From positions 1 to 33,303 of the forward strand of contig JAHWHB010000029.1 in the NCBI GenBank assembly GCA_019323575.1: DNA of 33,303 nt. The letters are read 5' to 3'. The position numbers and the translations under genes were made by a program. How positions within the stretch are numbered: position 1 is the stretch's first letter; each line of letters begins with the position of its first letter. This DNA comes from Candidatus Woesearchaeota archaeon (GTDB lineage Archaea > Nanobdellota > Nanobdellia > Woesearchaeales > ARS49). The notes under the pieces were generated by a model. That model was given only the letters and a program-made list of their open reading frames with translations, did no database searches and had not been told where the DNA came from. This document shows, in pieces, positions 6,536 through 13,905 of this stretch.

Positions 6536-7246
6536 GTGAGAGTTCGCGTATACCTTCCAGAGGCCCAAATTGGCAAAGAAATAGCCATTACAGAAGAACA
6601 AGTTAGGCACCTGAAGGTTTTGAGGCTAAAAGAAGGCGAAAAAATAGGGATATTTGATGGAAAAGGACACGAATACGAAGGGGTTTATTCTGCAAAAGTG
6701 AGAGAAGGCAAGATAGTGCCAGAGACAGAGGCAAAACCTCAAGAAGAGCCAAAAACCAATATAACACTGGCAACAGCAGTCCCAAAAGGGGCAAGAATGG
6801 ATGTTCTCGTAGAAAAAGTGAGCGAAATAGGAGTTACAAATATAGTGCCTATCATTTCCAAGAGGAGCATAGTAGAACCAAGAGAGAATAAAGTAGAAAG
6901 ATGGCGCAAAATCGCAATAGAAGCAAGCTGTCAAAGCGGAAGAAGCATAGTGCCTACGATATCAGAGCCAGTCAAGTTCAAAGAGCTATTACACACAATA
7001 AAACAATACAACAAAGCAATACTCTGCCACAAAACAGGCAAACCACTAACAGAAACATACGAGCAGTGCGACAACATAATCATAATAGTAGGGCCTGAAG
7101 GAGACTTCACACCAGAAGAAATAGAACAAGCAAAAACAGCAGGATGCATTGCTGCTTCGCTAGGACCAACAATACTAAGAACAGAAACAGCAGGAATAAC
7201 AGCAGCAGCACAAGTAATCGCATTAAGCCAAAAGGTTTATAAATAA
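6536..7246 (+). CDS. rsmE: 16S rRNA (uracil-N3)-methyltransferase, RsmE family
   Basis: This 236-residue protein has the RsmE layout. The N-terminal PUA-like part contains VRHLKVLRLKEG, and the C-terminal SPOUT methyltransferase has GPEGDFTPEEIEQAK and LGPTILRTETAG, the knotted S-adenosylmethionine site. In bacteria the enzyme methylates the N3 of a conserved uridine in helix 44 of 16S rRNA. The family is best known from bacteria, so transfer is possible. The start is a GTG at 6536 inside an AAAAAGTGAGAGTT repeat; no good binding site is seen. The coding sequence contains TTAGGCACC, two TAGTGCCTA and two AAAGTGAG words that are clustered in this part of the window. It runs into the promoter of rpo11. 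Confidence 0.88.
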   Translation: MRVRVYLPEAQIGKEIAITEEQVRHLKVLRLKEGEKIGIFDGKGHEYEGVYSAKVREGKIVPETEAKPQEEPKTNITLATAVPKGARMDVLVEKVSEIGVTNIVPIISKRSIVEPRENKVERWRKIAIEASCQSGRSIVPTISEPVKFKELLHTIKQYNKAILCHKTGKPLTETYEQCDNIIIIVGPEGDFTPEEIEQAKTAGCIAASLGPTILRTETAGITAAAQVIALSQKVYK

Positions 7247-7266
7247 CATCAAGGAGGCAAAAAGAT

Positions 7267-7539
7267 ATGGAAATAAACATAGTCGAAGAAAAAAAGAACA
7301 AACTAATATTCGAGCTCACAGGAGAAGGACACACACTAAGCAACGCGCTCAGAAAAGAACTATGGAATGACGAACACGTAAAAACAGCAACATACGCAAT
7401 CGACCACCCACTCATAGAAAAACCAAGATTTGTAATAGAAACAGACGGCGCAGACCCAAAAAAAACATTGAGCGCAGCAGCAAAAAAAGTCCAAAAAACA
7501 CTAGAAAAAATAAAGTCAGAAGCAAAAGAGCTCAAATAA
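7267..7539 (+). CDS. rpo11: DNA-directed RNA polymerase subunit Rpo11 (L)
   Basis: This 90-residue protein is a clear Rpo11/RpoL: the motif LTGEGHTLSNALRKELWND is diagnostic of the alpha-like assembly domain, and the length is normal. In the polymerase it pairs with Rpo3 to form the assembly platform. GGAGG lies nine bases before the ATG, and a TATA-like TTTATAAATA at 7236-7245 overlaps the rsmE stop. If that TATA box is used, transcription would begin at the ATG and omit the GGAGG, so read-through from rsmE may supply the translated message. A charged Lys/Glu tail ends the protein. Confidence 0.95.
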   Translation: MEINIVEEKKNKLIFELTGEGHTLSNALRKELWNDEHVKTATYAIDHPLIEKPRFVIETDGADPKKTLSAAAKKVQKTLEKIKSEAKELK

Positions 7540-7568
7540 ATTCTAGAAAAATATAAAAACAACAAATA

Positions 7569-7577
7569 TAGTGCCTA
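7569..7577 (-). promoter_or_regulatory. TAGTGCCTA between TATA box and start of the next gene
   Basis: This noncoding copy of the clustered word sits between a TATA-like AAATATAAAA near 7549-7558 and the ATG at 7582. A protein bound here would block initiation, so it is a plausible operator. Confidence 0.35.
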
Positions 7578-7581
7578 GAAC

Positions 7582-8052
7582 ATGTTTGTAAGAGTAAAGA
7601 GGATAAAAGGAAAACCATACGCTTACCTAGTAGAAAACGAATGGACACCCTGGGGAAGCAGACAAAAAGTCACAAAATACCTCGGAAAAACCATCAAACT
7701 AACAAGATTCTCAGAATCACTAACAGAGCTGCCAAAAGGACTGCAACAAACAATACTAGAAGCAATAGCACAAGAACTCAAAAACCACGGATTCACAAGA
7801 GAAGACCACCTGTTAAAACAGGAAGACATAACAGTAGACCTGAAAGAAAAAACAATAACACAAAAAACTAAAAGAATAACACTAGAAATGAACGAAGGCT
7901 ACCTCTGCGAACACACACTAAACGAACTACTGGCTTTTGCACCAGAAGAAAGGCCGGATGAAAGCGCAAAAAAACTAGCAAACCTAGTACTAGAAGCAGG
8001 ACTAAAACTAACAGAAGAACAATTCGTACATTTATTCGAACAGGCAAAATGA
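7582..8052 (+). CDS. Conserved archaeal hypothetical protein
   Basis: This 156-residue protein begins with VRVKRIKGKPYAYLVENEW and RQKVTKYLGK. That N-terminal signature is seen in many small archaeal proteins and resembles the N-terminal segment of IS1634-type transposases. The rest is helical and charged and carries no transposase catalytic triad, so I do not call it a transposase. A TATA-like box about 27 bases upstream suggests a leaderless start, with TAGTGCCTA lying between box and ATG. The stop overlaps the uppS start by four bases (ATGA), so the two genes are translationally coupled. The function is unknown. Confidence 0.75.
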   Translation: MFVRVKRIKGKPYAYLVENEWTPWGSRQKVTKYLGKTIKLTRFSESLTELPKGLQQTILEAIAQELKNHGFTREDHLLKQEDITVDLKEKTITQKTKRITLEMNEGYLCEHTLNELLAFAPEERPDESAKKLANLVLEAGLKLTEEQFVHLFEQAK

Positions 8053-8735
8053 GCGTACCAAAACACATAGGAGTAATAGTAGACGGGAACAGAAGATTCG
8101 CCAAAAAACTAATGCTACAACCATGGAAAGGACACGAATGGGGAGCAGAAAAATTCAGAAAATTCACAGAATGGTGCTTTGACCTAGGAGCAGAAGAAAT
8201 CACAGCATACCTATTCTCAATACAAAACTTCAACAGACCAAAAGACGAATTCAAATACCTAATGGACATCTTCAGAAAAGAGATAAAAATGCTACTGGAG
8301 CCAGAGAAACTAAAGGAACTAAATGAAAAAGGAATACGCATCATGTTCATAGGAAGACAATGGATGTTCCCCGAAGACCTGCAGGAACTACAAAACAAAG
8401 CAATGGAAGCAACAAAAGACAACAAGCCAAAAAGAATAAACTTTGCAATGGCATACGGCGGCAGAGAAGAGATAATAGACGCAGTAAACAAGATAATAAA
8501 AGAAGGCAGGAAAGAGATAAACGAAGAGGAATTCGGCAAGTATTTGTGGCTAAATTCTAACCCAGACCTAATAATAAGAACAGGCGGAGAAAAAAGAACA
8601 AGCAACTTCCTAGCCTGGCAAAGCATATACAGCGAACTAATGTTTTTGGACAAGTTCTGGCCGGAAATAGAAAAAGAAGACGTAATAGCCTGCATACAAG
8701 AATACGAGAACAGAGAAAGAAGGTTTGGCCGATAA
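8049..8735 (+). CDS. uppS: Cis-prenyltransferase (undecaprenyl diphosphate synthase family)
   Basis: This 228-residue protein has all main motifs of the family: HIGVIVDGNRRFAK with the catalytic Asp, the FSIQNFNRPKDE region, FAMAYGGREEI, and the terminal block DLIIRTGGEKRTSNFLAWQS followed by YSELMFLDKFWPE. Such enzymes build the long polyprenyl diphosphate that carries glycans across the archaeal membrane for protein glycosylation. Length and motif order are normal. It overlaps the preceding conserved hypothetical gene by four bases and ends two bases before the TATA box of the ribosomal stalk operon. Confidence 0.93.
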   Translation: MSVPKHIGVIVDGNRRFAKKLMLQPWKGHEWGAEKFRKFTEWCFDLGAEEITAYLFSIQNFNRPKDEFKYLMDIFRKEIKMLLEPEKLKELNEKGIRIMFIGRQWMFPEDLQELQNKAMEATKDNKPKRINFAMAYGGREEIIDAVNKIIKEGRKEINEEEFGKYLWLNSNPDLIIRTGGEKRTSNFLAWQSIYSELMFLDKFWPEIEKEDVIACIQEYENRERRFGR

Positions 8736-8736
8736 C

Positions 8737-8744
8737 TTTATATA
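8737..8744 (+). promoter_or_regulatory. TATA box of the ribosomal stalk operon
   Basis: TTTATATA starts two bases after the uppS stop. It predicts transcription from about 8767 and a leader of roughly 94 bases before the uL1 start, unlike the leaderless genes around it. Confidence 0.6.
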
Positions 8745-8766
8745 CCCCCAATAGCCGCCAAATACC

Positions 8767-8860
8767 ATCCCAATAACTAAACCACCTAGGTGGAAGGGAG
8801 TCAATGTCTTGCCAACATTCGTTGCCAAGACATCCTAACAGAAATAAGGAAGGAGTTCGG
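8767..8860 (+). promoter_or_regulatory. Structured leader of the uL1-uL10-P1 mRNA
   Basis: The leader has a 12-base palindrome CCACCTAGGTGG at 8782-8793. A second hairpin has the stem ATGTCTTG (8804-8811) with CAAGACAT (8826-8833) around a 14-base loop. The GGAAGGAGTT binding site precedes the ATG. Archaeal uL1 is known in methanogens to repress its own mRNA by binding a mimic of its 23S site, so this may be a control element. I could not match the uL1 binding motif with certainty. Confidence 0.45.
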
Positions 8861-9520
8861 ATGGATAAAAAAAACTTCATAGAAGCAATACAAAAACTGA
8901 AAGCATTACCTAAAAGAAAGTTCAAACAGAAATACGACCTAATAATAAACCTAAAAAACCTGGATCTAAAAAAACCAGAACACCAAGTAGAACTCTGGAT
9001 AAAACTGCCGCACGACAAAGGCAAACCAGCCAAAATAGGAGCGCTGGTAGGACCAGAACTGGCAGACCAGGCGAAAGCAAACTGTGATGTCGTAGTAATG
9101 CATGACGACTTCTCACAATACACAGACAAAAGAAAAATCAGAAAACTTGCAAGAGAATGCGACTACTTCGTAGCACAAGCAAACATAATGGCAGACGTGG
9201 CAAAAGCATTCGGAAGAATATTCGGACCACGAGGAAAAATGCCAAACCCAAAAGCAGGATGTGTAGTCCCGCCAAACGCAAACCTAAAAACACTATCAGA
9301 AAACCTGAGAAAAACAATAAAAGCAACAGCAAAAATACAGCCAAGCATCAAAGTCATAGTAGGAAATGAAGACATGCCAGACGAACAAGTAGCAGAAAAC
9401 GCCATGGCAATATACACAAACGTCCTCCAAAAACTACCACAAGAACTATTCAACATCAAATCAGTACTGTTGAAAATGACAATGAGCGAGCCGGTAAAAG
9501 TAGAAGAGGCAAAGAAATGA
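8861..9520 (+). CDS. rpl1: Large ribosomal subunit protein uL1
   Basis: The protein is 219 residues from the ATG at 8861, which follows AAGGAAGGAGTT. An in-frame ATG at 8804 lies inside the leader hairpin and is rejected. Motifs typical of uL1 are present: IFGPRGKMPNPKAG, the RNA-binding loop of the mobile domain, and INLKNLDLKKPEH near the N-terminus. It forms the L1 stalk that moves deacylated tRNA out of the E site, and in archaea it can control its own operon. It is the first gene of the uL1-uL10-P1 operon and overlaps uL10 by four bases. No uL11 gene lies upstream. Confidence 0.96.
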   Translation: MDKKNFIEAIQKLKALPKRKFKQKYDLIINLKNLDLKKPEHQVELWIKLPHDKGKPAKIGALVGPELADQAKANCDVVVMHDDFSQYTDKRKIRKLARECDYFVAQANIMADVAKAFGRIFGPRGKMPNPKAGCVVPPNANLKTLSENLRKTIKATAKIQPSIKVIVGNEDMPDEQVAENAMAIYTNVLQKLPQELFNIKSVLLKMTMSEPVKVEEAKK

Positions 9521-10377
9521 CCAAGACAACGAAAGCAGCGCCAGCCAAAAAGGAAATCGTGAAAAAAATCAAAGACTTTGGCAAACAATACCCCATAATC
9601 GGCCTGATAAACATGGAAAACATGCCAGCCAGCAGCCTTCTACAGATGAAAAAACAACTGCGCGGAAAAGTAGAACTGGTAATGACAAGAAAAACACTCA
9701 TACTCCTAGGCTTAAAAGAACTAAACCTGCCAAACGGCGAACAACTAATCGAAAAAGTAAAAGGAATGCCGGCACTGATGTTCACAAAAGAAAACCCATT
9801 CACACTCTACAAAATAATCAAGAAAAGCAAAACACCAGCAGCAGCAAAACCAGGACAGCTGGCTCCATATGACATAACGATACCGGCAGGACCAACACCA
9901 TTCACACCAGGACCAGTCATCTCAGAGTTTGCAATGCTGGGAATCAAAGCAGGAGTGGTAGAAGGAAAAGTAGCAATCAAAGAAGACGCAAAAGTAGTCA
10001 AAGAAGGACAACCAATAAGCGCAAAACTCGCAAGCATGCTACAAAGACTAGGCATAGAACCAATGGAAATCGGCCTGGACCTAATCTGCGTGTATGAAAA
10101 AGGAATACTATACCCAAGAAAAGTCCTAGACATAGACGAAAAGAAGTTCATGCAGGACCTGACAGGAGCAGCAGCAGGAGCATTCAACCTGGCTGTAGAA
10201 ATCACATTCATAAACAAAGACACAATAGAAACACTGCTGTCAAAAGCACACAGAGAAGCAAAAGCAGTAGGACTAGAAGGAGGAGTACTGGAACCAGAAC
10301 TGGTGGAAGAAGTACTCGCAAAAGCACAAAGAGAAGCAAAAGCAGTAGCAGAAGAAGGAAAAATTCAAGTTCAATAA
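9517..10377 (+). CDS. rpl10: Large ribosomal subunit protein uL10 (P0), short C-terminus
   Basis: This 286-residue protein anchors the ribosomal stalk on 23S rRNA. The N-terminal domain (IIGLINMENMPASSLLQMKK, VELVMTRKTLI) and the archaeal insertion (TPFTPGPVISEF) are clear. The helical region that binds P1 dimers follows (LSKAHREAKAVGLEGGVLEP, and the similar AKAQREAKAVAEEGK). It ends KIQVQ and lacks the acidic hinge and GLxxLFG tail usual for archaeal P0, so it is shorter than most family members. The stop is confirmed in the given sequence. The tail function may rest on P1 alone. It overlaps uL1 and precedes P1 by 21 bases. Confidence 0.94.
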   Translation: MTKTTKAAPAKKEIVKKIKDFGKQYPIIGLINMENMPASSLLQMKKQLRGKVELVMTRKTLILLGLKELNLPNGEQLIEKVKGMPALMFTKENPFTLYKIIKKSKTPAAAKPGQLAPYDITIPAGPTPFTPGPVISEFAMLGIKAGVVEGKVAIKEDAKVVKEGQPISAKLASMLQRLGIEPMEIGLDLICVYEKGILYPRKVLDIDEKKFMQDLTGAAAGAFNLAVEITFINKDTIETLLSKAHREAKAVGLEGGVLEPELVEEVLAKAQREAKAVAEEGKIQVQ

Positions 10378-10398
10378 TATTTATCGGAGGTAATCGAT

Positions 10399-10713
10399 AT
10401 GGAATACATATATGCGGCATTGCTCATACACAAAGCAGGGCAAAAAGTCGAAGAGGCAAACGTCAAGAAAGTACTAGAAGCAGCAGGCGTCAAAACAGAC
10501 GATGCCAGAATAAAAGCACTAGTAGCAAGCCTAGAAGGCGTAAACATTGACGAAGCCATGAAGAAAGCAGCTGCAGCACCAGTAGCAGCAGCCGCGCCCG
10601 CAGCAGGAGCAGCGCCAGCCGGAGAAAAGAAAGAAGAAAAGAAGAAATCGGCTGAAGAAGAAAAGAAATCAGAAGAACAAGCAGCAGCCGGACTCAGCGC
10701 ACTCTTTGGCTAA
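10399..10713 (+). CDS. rpl12: Ribosomal stalk protein P1 (archaeal L12)
   Basis: This 104-residue acidic stalk protein begins MEYIYAALLIHKAGQKVEEANV, the dimerisation domain. An Ala/Gly hinge rich in AAPAAGA and a Lys/Glu segment follow. It ends with GLSALFG, the tail that recruits elongation factors. Length and order are normal for archaea. GGAGGT lies seven bases before the ATG. It is the last ribosomal gene of the uL1-uL10-P1 operon. Because uL10 here lacks its own tail, P1 appears to supply all factor-binding tails of the stalk; that is inference. Confidence 0.96.
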   Translation: MEYIYAALLIHKAGQKVEEANVKKVLEAAGVKTDDARIKALVASLEGVNIDEAMKKAAAAPVAAAAPAAGAAPAGEKKEEKKKSAEEEKKSEEQAAAGLSALFG

Positions 10714-10718
10714 TCATG

Positions 10719-10724
10719 TTTAAA
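10719..10724 (+). promoter_or_regulatory. TATA box of the coiled-coil gene
   Basis: TTTAAA is centred 25.5 bases before the ATG at 10747, six bases after the P1 stop. It gives the coiled-coil gene its own leaderless promoter in addition to possible read-through. Confidence 0.5.
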
Positions 10725-10746
10725 TCAAATAGCCGGGGGAAACTGA

Positions 10747-11640
10747 ATGCTGACACCGCAAGAGAAACAGCAGATTAAAGTACAAATTGATGCACTGCAA
10801 AAAGACATCAAAGAACTAAGAGACAGCCTTAACCAGATAGAAGACCAAAAAGAAAAAGTCTTCGATGAAAGAAAAGCCCTCGGCAAAAAAATAGCTGGTT
10901 CTATCAAAGAAATCAAACAGCTAAGACACGAAAGAGACCTTCTTACAGAAGAGGTCAAAAAAGGAAAAGAGGAAAGAGCAAAACTAGCAGACGTAATAAA
11001 AGAAAAAATAGACTCCTTCAAGAAAATCCACGGCGAGAAAAAACAGGTAGAGACAAAACTAGGAATAAAAGAGAGCCCGGGAAAACTCAAACACGAAATC
11101 GAAAGAATGGAATACAAAATAGAAACAGAGGGCCTGAGCTTTGAAAAAGAAAGACAAATGATGAAAACAATAAACACAATGAGGAAAAAGCTCAAAGAAA
11201 TAGAAACAGTCTCAGGAGTCTGGCAGGAAGCAAGAGGAATAAGCAAAGAAATAGACAAACTCAAAAGAGAAGCAGACGAACTACACGACAAAATACAGCA
11301 AAAAGCAAAAGCATCACAAGAAAAACACGAAAAACTAATGGAAATCAGCAAAAAAGTAGACGAGTGGAAAAAACAAGAAGAAGAACTCAACAAACAAATT
11401 GAAGAAAAGAAAAAAGAACTAGACGAGAAAAGCCCGCCACTCGACGAAAAGCTCAAACTTTATGCAGAACTAAAACACAAAATAGGAGAAGACATCAAAG
11501 AGACAAAAATCAAAACAGAACAACAGAAAAAGAAAAAACTATCAGAATTACAGCAAGAAGTTCAAGAAAAACTAAAGAAAGGCGAAACACTCACCACACA
11601 AGACCTCATAATACTGCAAAGCATAGAAGAGAAAGAATAA
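10747..11640 (+). CDS. Long coiled-coil protein (COG1340-like)
   Basis: This 297-residue protein is almost entirely heptad-rich helix, dense in Lys and Glu. A break near residues 115-150 contains the motif LKHEIERMEYKIETEGLSFE. The end reads KKGETLTTQDLIILQS. This layout and length fit the archaeal COG1340 family of uncharacterised coiled-coil proteins, which I recognise by layout rather than by a catalytic motif. A GGGGGA precedes the ATG, and a TATA box also fits a leaderless start. It directly follows the ribosomal stalk operon, suggesting a link to translation that is not proven. Low-complexity helices make homology calls uncertain. Confidence 0.65.
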   Translation: MLTPQEKQQIKVQIDALQKDIKELRDSLNQIEDQKEKVFDERKALGKKIAGSIKEIKQLRHERDLLTEEVKKGKEERAKLADVIKEKIDSFKKIHGEKKQVETKLGIKESPGKLKHEIERMEYKIETEGLSFEKERQMMKTINTMRKKLKEIETVSGVWQEARGISKEIDKLKREADELHDKIQQKAKASQEKHEKLMEISKKVDEWKKQEEELNKQIEEKKKELDEKSPPLDEKLKLYAELKHKIGEDIKETKIKTEQQKKKKLSELQQEVQEKLKKGETLTTQDLIILQSIEEKE

Positions 11641-11654
11641 ATATCATACAGGGG

Positions 11655-12989
11655 GTGGCTCAAATCAGCATTGATTTAGAAAGAACTGAAGAAAGACATT
11701 GCATACTTGAAGAACGAGCTGAAGAATTTATACAAAGACTCAATTTTCTACAAGAAATCAATTTTTCTGACAAACCCGTTGTTCAAACCATTTATTTTAA
11801 CAATGATGATGCAGCAGTCCCATTCGGTTATTCACTAAAAGCCAGACTATATCTTCCTGATTTTCCCGAAAATCCGGCAACAGACCCGAACGAAACAATG
11901 ATTTTTGAAATAAAAAATAGTAAAAGCGACGGACCAAAATCAGTTAAAAAAAAATTCAGAAAAAATATGAGTCTACAAGAAATAGAAAAATTTCTACAAA
12001 ACCCAGATGATAAAGAATTAGAAGCAATTTCAGCGCTTATCCGAGAAGGAAATTATTTACTGCCTTACATTTGCACCATCTATAAAAGATCCCATTTTGT
12101 ACCAAGAAATGAAAAAAAAGAACTCAGAGTAACTCTGGACGAAAAAACAAAATATTATTATTTAAATCTTCCACAACCAGTACAAGTAGGAAAAGAAAGT
12201 TTCTTAAGGGTTGAAATAAAAAAAATAGGAAATCCTGAAGAATATCAAAGAATATTAGAATTATTAAAAGAATTTGAAGCGATACCCCTAATATCAAAAA
12301 AAGACACGGGCTTCAGCATGTTAAAAGTATATAGAGAAGCTTTTTTCCATCCAAACCCATACAAACTGGAAACTGAAACAGAAATAGAAGCTAAATTTCA
12401 AGTTCCTAATTATCTGATAGGTGATATTCTATTAAAAATAAAAAAAATGATAAGAGAAGGACAAATTCCGGGATTTGTAATAAGAAGAAAAAACCCATAT
12501 ACCGAAACAAGCGCAAACATCAACGTTTACTATATTGATTCTGAGACCGGCAATGAGGCAGTAAAATTTCTTTTTAAAGGCAATAAATTCAGCACAGTTT
12601 ACAAGGACAATCAAGAAACAAGAGGAACAATAATAAAACGCGGAGAACACAAAAAAGAAACCATTCCAATAACAAAGAAAAACATGAATGAAAGAGTAAG
12701 CCAATACAACGGAACCGCTCTATTTCTGGGTGAGATTTATCGTCTCAGAAAAAAAATGGATATTGAAAGTGATACAAGAAGTTTATATCAAATCTGCGCA
12801 GATATGACCGGACATAAAAGACACAAATTAAACCAGCTAGAAATCGAATATGGAGGCTCTCTAGAACCAAGAAGGGAAGAAGAAATCATAAATGAAATAA
12901 AATACCTAGCTAGAATAATAAACGAGAAATTTCCCGGTTTAATAGCACAACCAACAAGCAAATTACAATGGCTAAAAAGCGTAATATAA
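11655..12989 (+). CDS. Two-domain triphosphate-tunnel protein (VTC-like plus CYTH-like)
   Basis: This 444-residue protein reads as two beta-tunnel domains in tandem. The first (about 1-230) has YFNND (47-51), SLKARLYL (60-67), FEIKN (85-89), YKRSHF (144-149), LRVTLD (158-163) and LRVEIKK (185-191), the order seen in VTC-type polyphosphate polymerase domains. The second (about 235-444) opens with ETEIEAK (242-248), the ExExK signature of CYTH/triphosphate-tunnel enzymes. It later has RLRKKMD (364-370) and QLEIEYGG (395-402). These folds use acidic and basic residues inside a tunnel to handle triphosphates and metal. The actual substrate is unknown. Many codons end in T, unlike its top-strand neighbours, which suggests recent acquisition. 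The start is a GTG inside GGGGGTGG with poor binding-site spacing, so it is uncertain. Its stop abuts the stop of the convergent regulator. Confidence 0.6.
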   Translation: MAQISIDLERTEERHCILEERAEEFIQRLNFLQEINFSDKPVVQTIYFNNDDAAVPFGYSLKARLYLPDFPENPATDPNETMIFEIKNSKSDGPKSVKKKFRKNMSLQEIEKFLQNPDDKELEAISALIREGNYLLPYICTIYKRSHFVPRNEKKELRVTLDEKTKYYYLNLPQPVQVGKESFLRVEIKKIGNPEEYQRILELLKEFEAIPLISKKDTGFSMLKVYREAFFHPNPYKLETETEIEAKFQVPNYLIGDILLKIKKMIREGQIPGFVIRRKNPYTETSANINVYYIDSETGNEAVKFLFKGNKFSTVYKDNQETRGTIIKRGEHKKETIPITKKNMNERVSQYNGTALFLGEIYRLRKKMDIESDTRSLYQICADMTGHKRHKLNQLEIEYGGSLEPRREEEIINEIKYLARIINEKFPGLIAQPTSKLQWLKSVI

Positions 12990-13310
12990 CTACTTCTTCA
13001 AACTCTCAAAGAACTCCTTAACCTTAGGATCCCCCCTAGGAACAGCCTTAGGGCCAAGTTTATAGTATTTTTTCTCAACAACAGTACCCCAGCTGTAAGC
13101 ACCCTTCTCCTGCTTAACCTCAGAAAGCTCAAACTCACCAAGCTTAACACCCTTCCTCAGATTATAGTAAATGTTTTCTCTAGTACAAGCAGGAAATAAT
13201 TCATTATAGTATTTGTGAATCTTATAGCCATAAGCAGAACCAATCACATTCAATATCTCAATAATATTCTGACGGATATCAGACTTAACAGGTCTACCTC
13301 TGCTTGCCAT
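12990..13310 (-). CDS. Small winged-helix regulator of the MASRGRPVKS type
   Basis: This 106-residue protein begins MASRGRPVKSDIRQNIIEIL and continues as a compact winged helix (GYKIHKYYNELFPACTRENI, then YYNLRKGVKLGEFELSEV). It ends in a basic tail. It has the look of a PadR-like archaeal regulator. An in-frame ATG four codons upstream exists, but the ATG at 13310 begins the conserved part. A perfect 9-3-9 palindrome and a third half-site lie directly upstream, which points to autoregulation. Its stop touches that of the two-domain tunnel protein. Targets other than itself are unknown. Confidence 0.75.
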   Translation of the reverse strand: MASRGRPVKSDIRQNIIEILNVIGSAYGYKIHKYYNELFPACTRENIYYNLRKGVKLGEFELSEVKQEKGAYSWGTVVEKKYYKLGPKAVPRGDPKVKEFFESLKK

Positions 13311-13311
13311 A

Positions 13312-13348
13312 TCAGAAATCACCCCATGATTTCTGAATATCAGAAATC
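13312..13348. promoter_or_regulatory. Palindromic operator with a third half-site
   Basis: GATTTCTGA (13328-13336), ATA, and TCAGAAATC (13340-13348) form a perfect 9-3-9 palindrome. A further TCAGAAATC at 13312-13320 ends two bases before the regulator's ATG. Such a site over the 5' end of a small winged-helix gene is the classic layout for self-repression. Confidence 0.65.
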
Positions 13349-13455
13349 CCGTGCCCCTTAAGAGAAGATATGCTTATTGTAAAAGTGTTCTGGATTTCCG
13401 ACATATAGAAAATAAATCAACATTCAGGCTTATAAATGTTTGTTACTACCCAACT

Positions 13456-13905
13456 TTAAGAAAGACTCTTCAGATTTTCTTCGTCTATAATCAAAGAGGT
13501 AACATGACCAACAAGCTCAGAATAATGCCTGTTCAAGTTCTCAAAAGCAGTCTTTCTATCCTTTGACTCATAAAAACTTTCAGCAATATCACCAATAGCA
13601 TCAATATCACCATGAATCAAAGAAAGCTCATCCTCCATCTCATGCAAGCTACGAACAGCTTTCTTAAACTTAACCTTGCTCTTATGAGTAAGCAAAACAC
13701 CAATCTTCTTCCTAGCAATATGAACCTCATCATTAATCATATCACACGCCCGCCTAATACGCTTGCCAACAATCTCAGCAGAAGCAAGCTCAACAGGACT
13801 CTTAGCCAAAACAAAATCACTCATCTCAAGAAGACCGACAGAAATCTCCCTAACAGACTTCTGAATTTTTTCCTCTTCCTCAAACAGCTTATCAAGCTCA
13901 GTCAT
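13456..13905 (-). CDS. Helical hypothetical protein coupled to ppsA
   Basis: This 149-residue protein is predicted all-helical, with charged heptads and no membrane segment or catalytic motif (LFEEEEKIQKSVREISVGLL, then EIVGKRIRRACDMINDEV). It overlaps the end of ppsA by four bases (ATGA), so it is translated with PEP synthase and may act with it. PhoU-like helical bundles are a loose structural comparison only. The family is not recognised. Confidence 0.7.
   Translation of the reverse strand: MTELDKLFEEEEKIQKSVREISVGLLEMSDFVLAKSPVELASAEIVGKRIRRACDMINDEVHIARKKIGVLLTHKSKVKFKKAVRSLHEMEDELSLIHGDIDAIGDIAESFYESKDRKTAFENLNRHYSELVGHVTSLIIDEENLKSLS

Noticed and set aside
7582..8052. Transposase gene (IS1634-like N-terminus)
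   Set aside because: It has only the N-terminal resemblance, no DDE residues and no terminal repeats, and it is coupled to uppS.
8804..8860. 19-codon N-terminal extension of uL1
   Set aside because: It lies inside the leader hairpin. The ATG at 8861 has a good GGAGTT and begins the conserved sequence.
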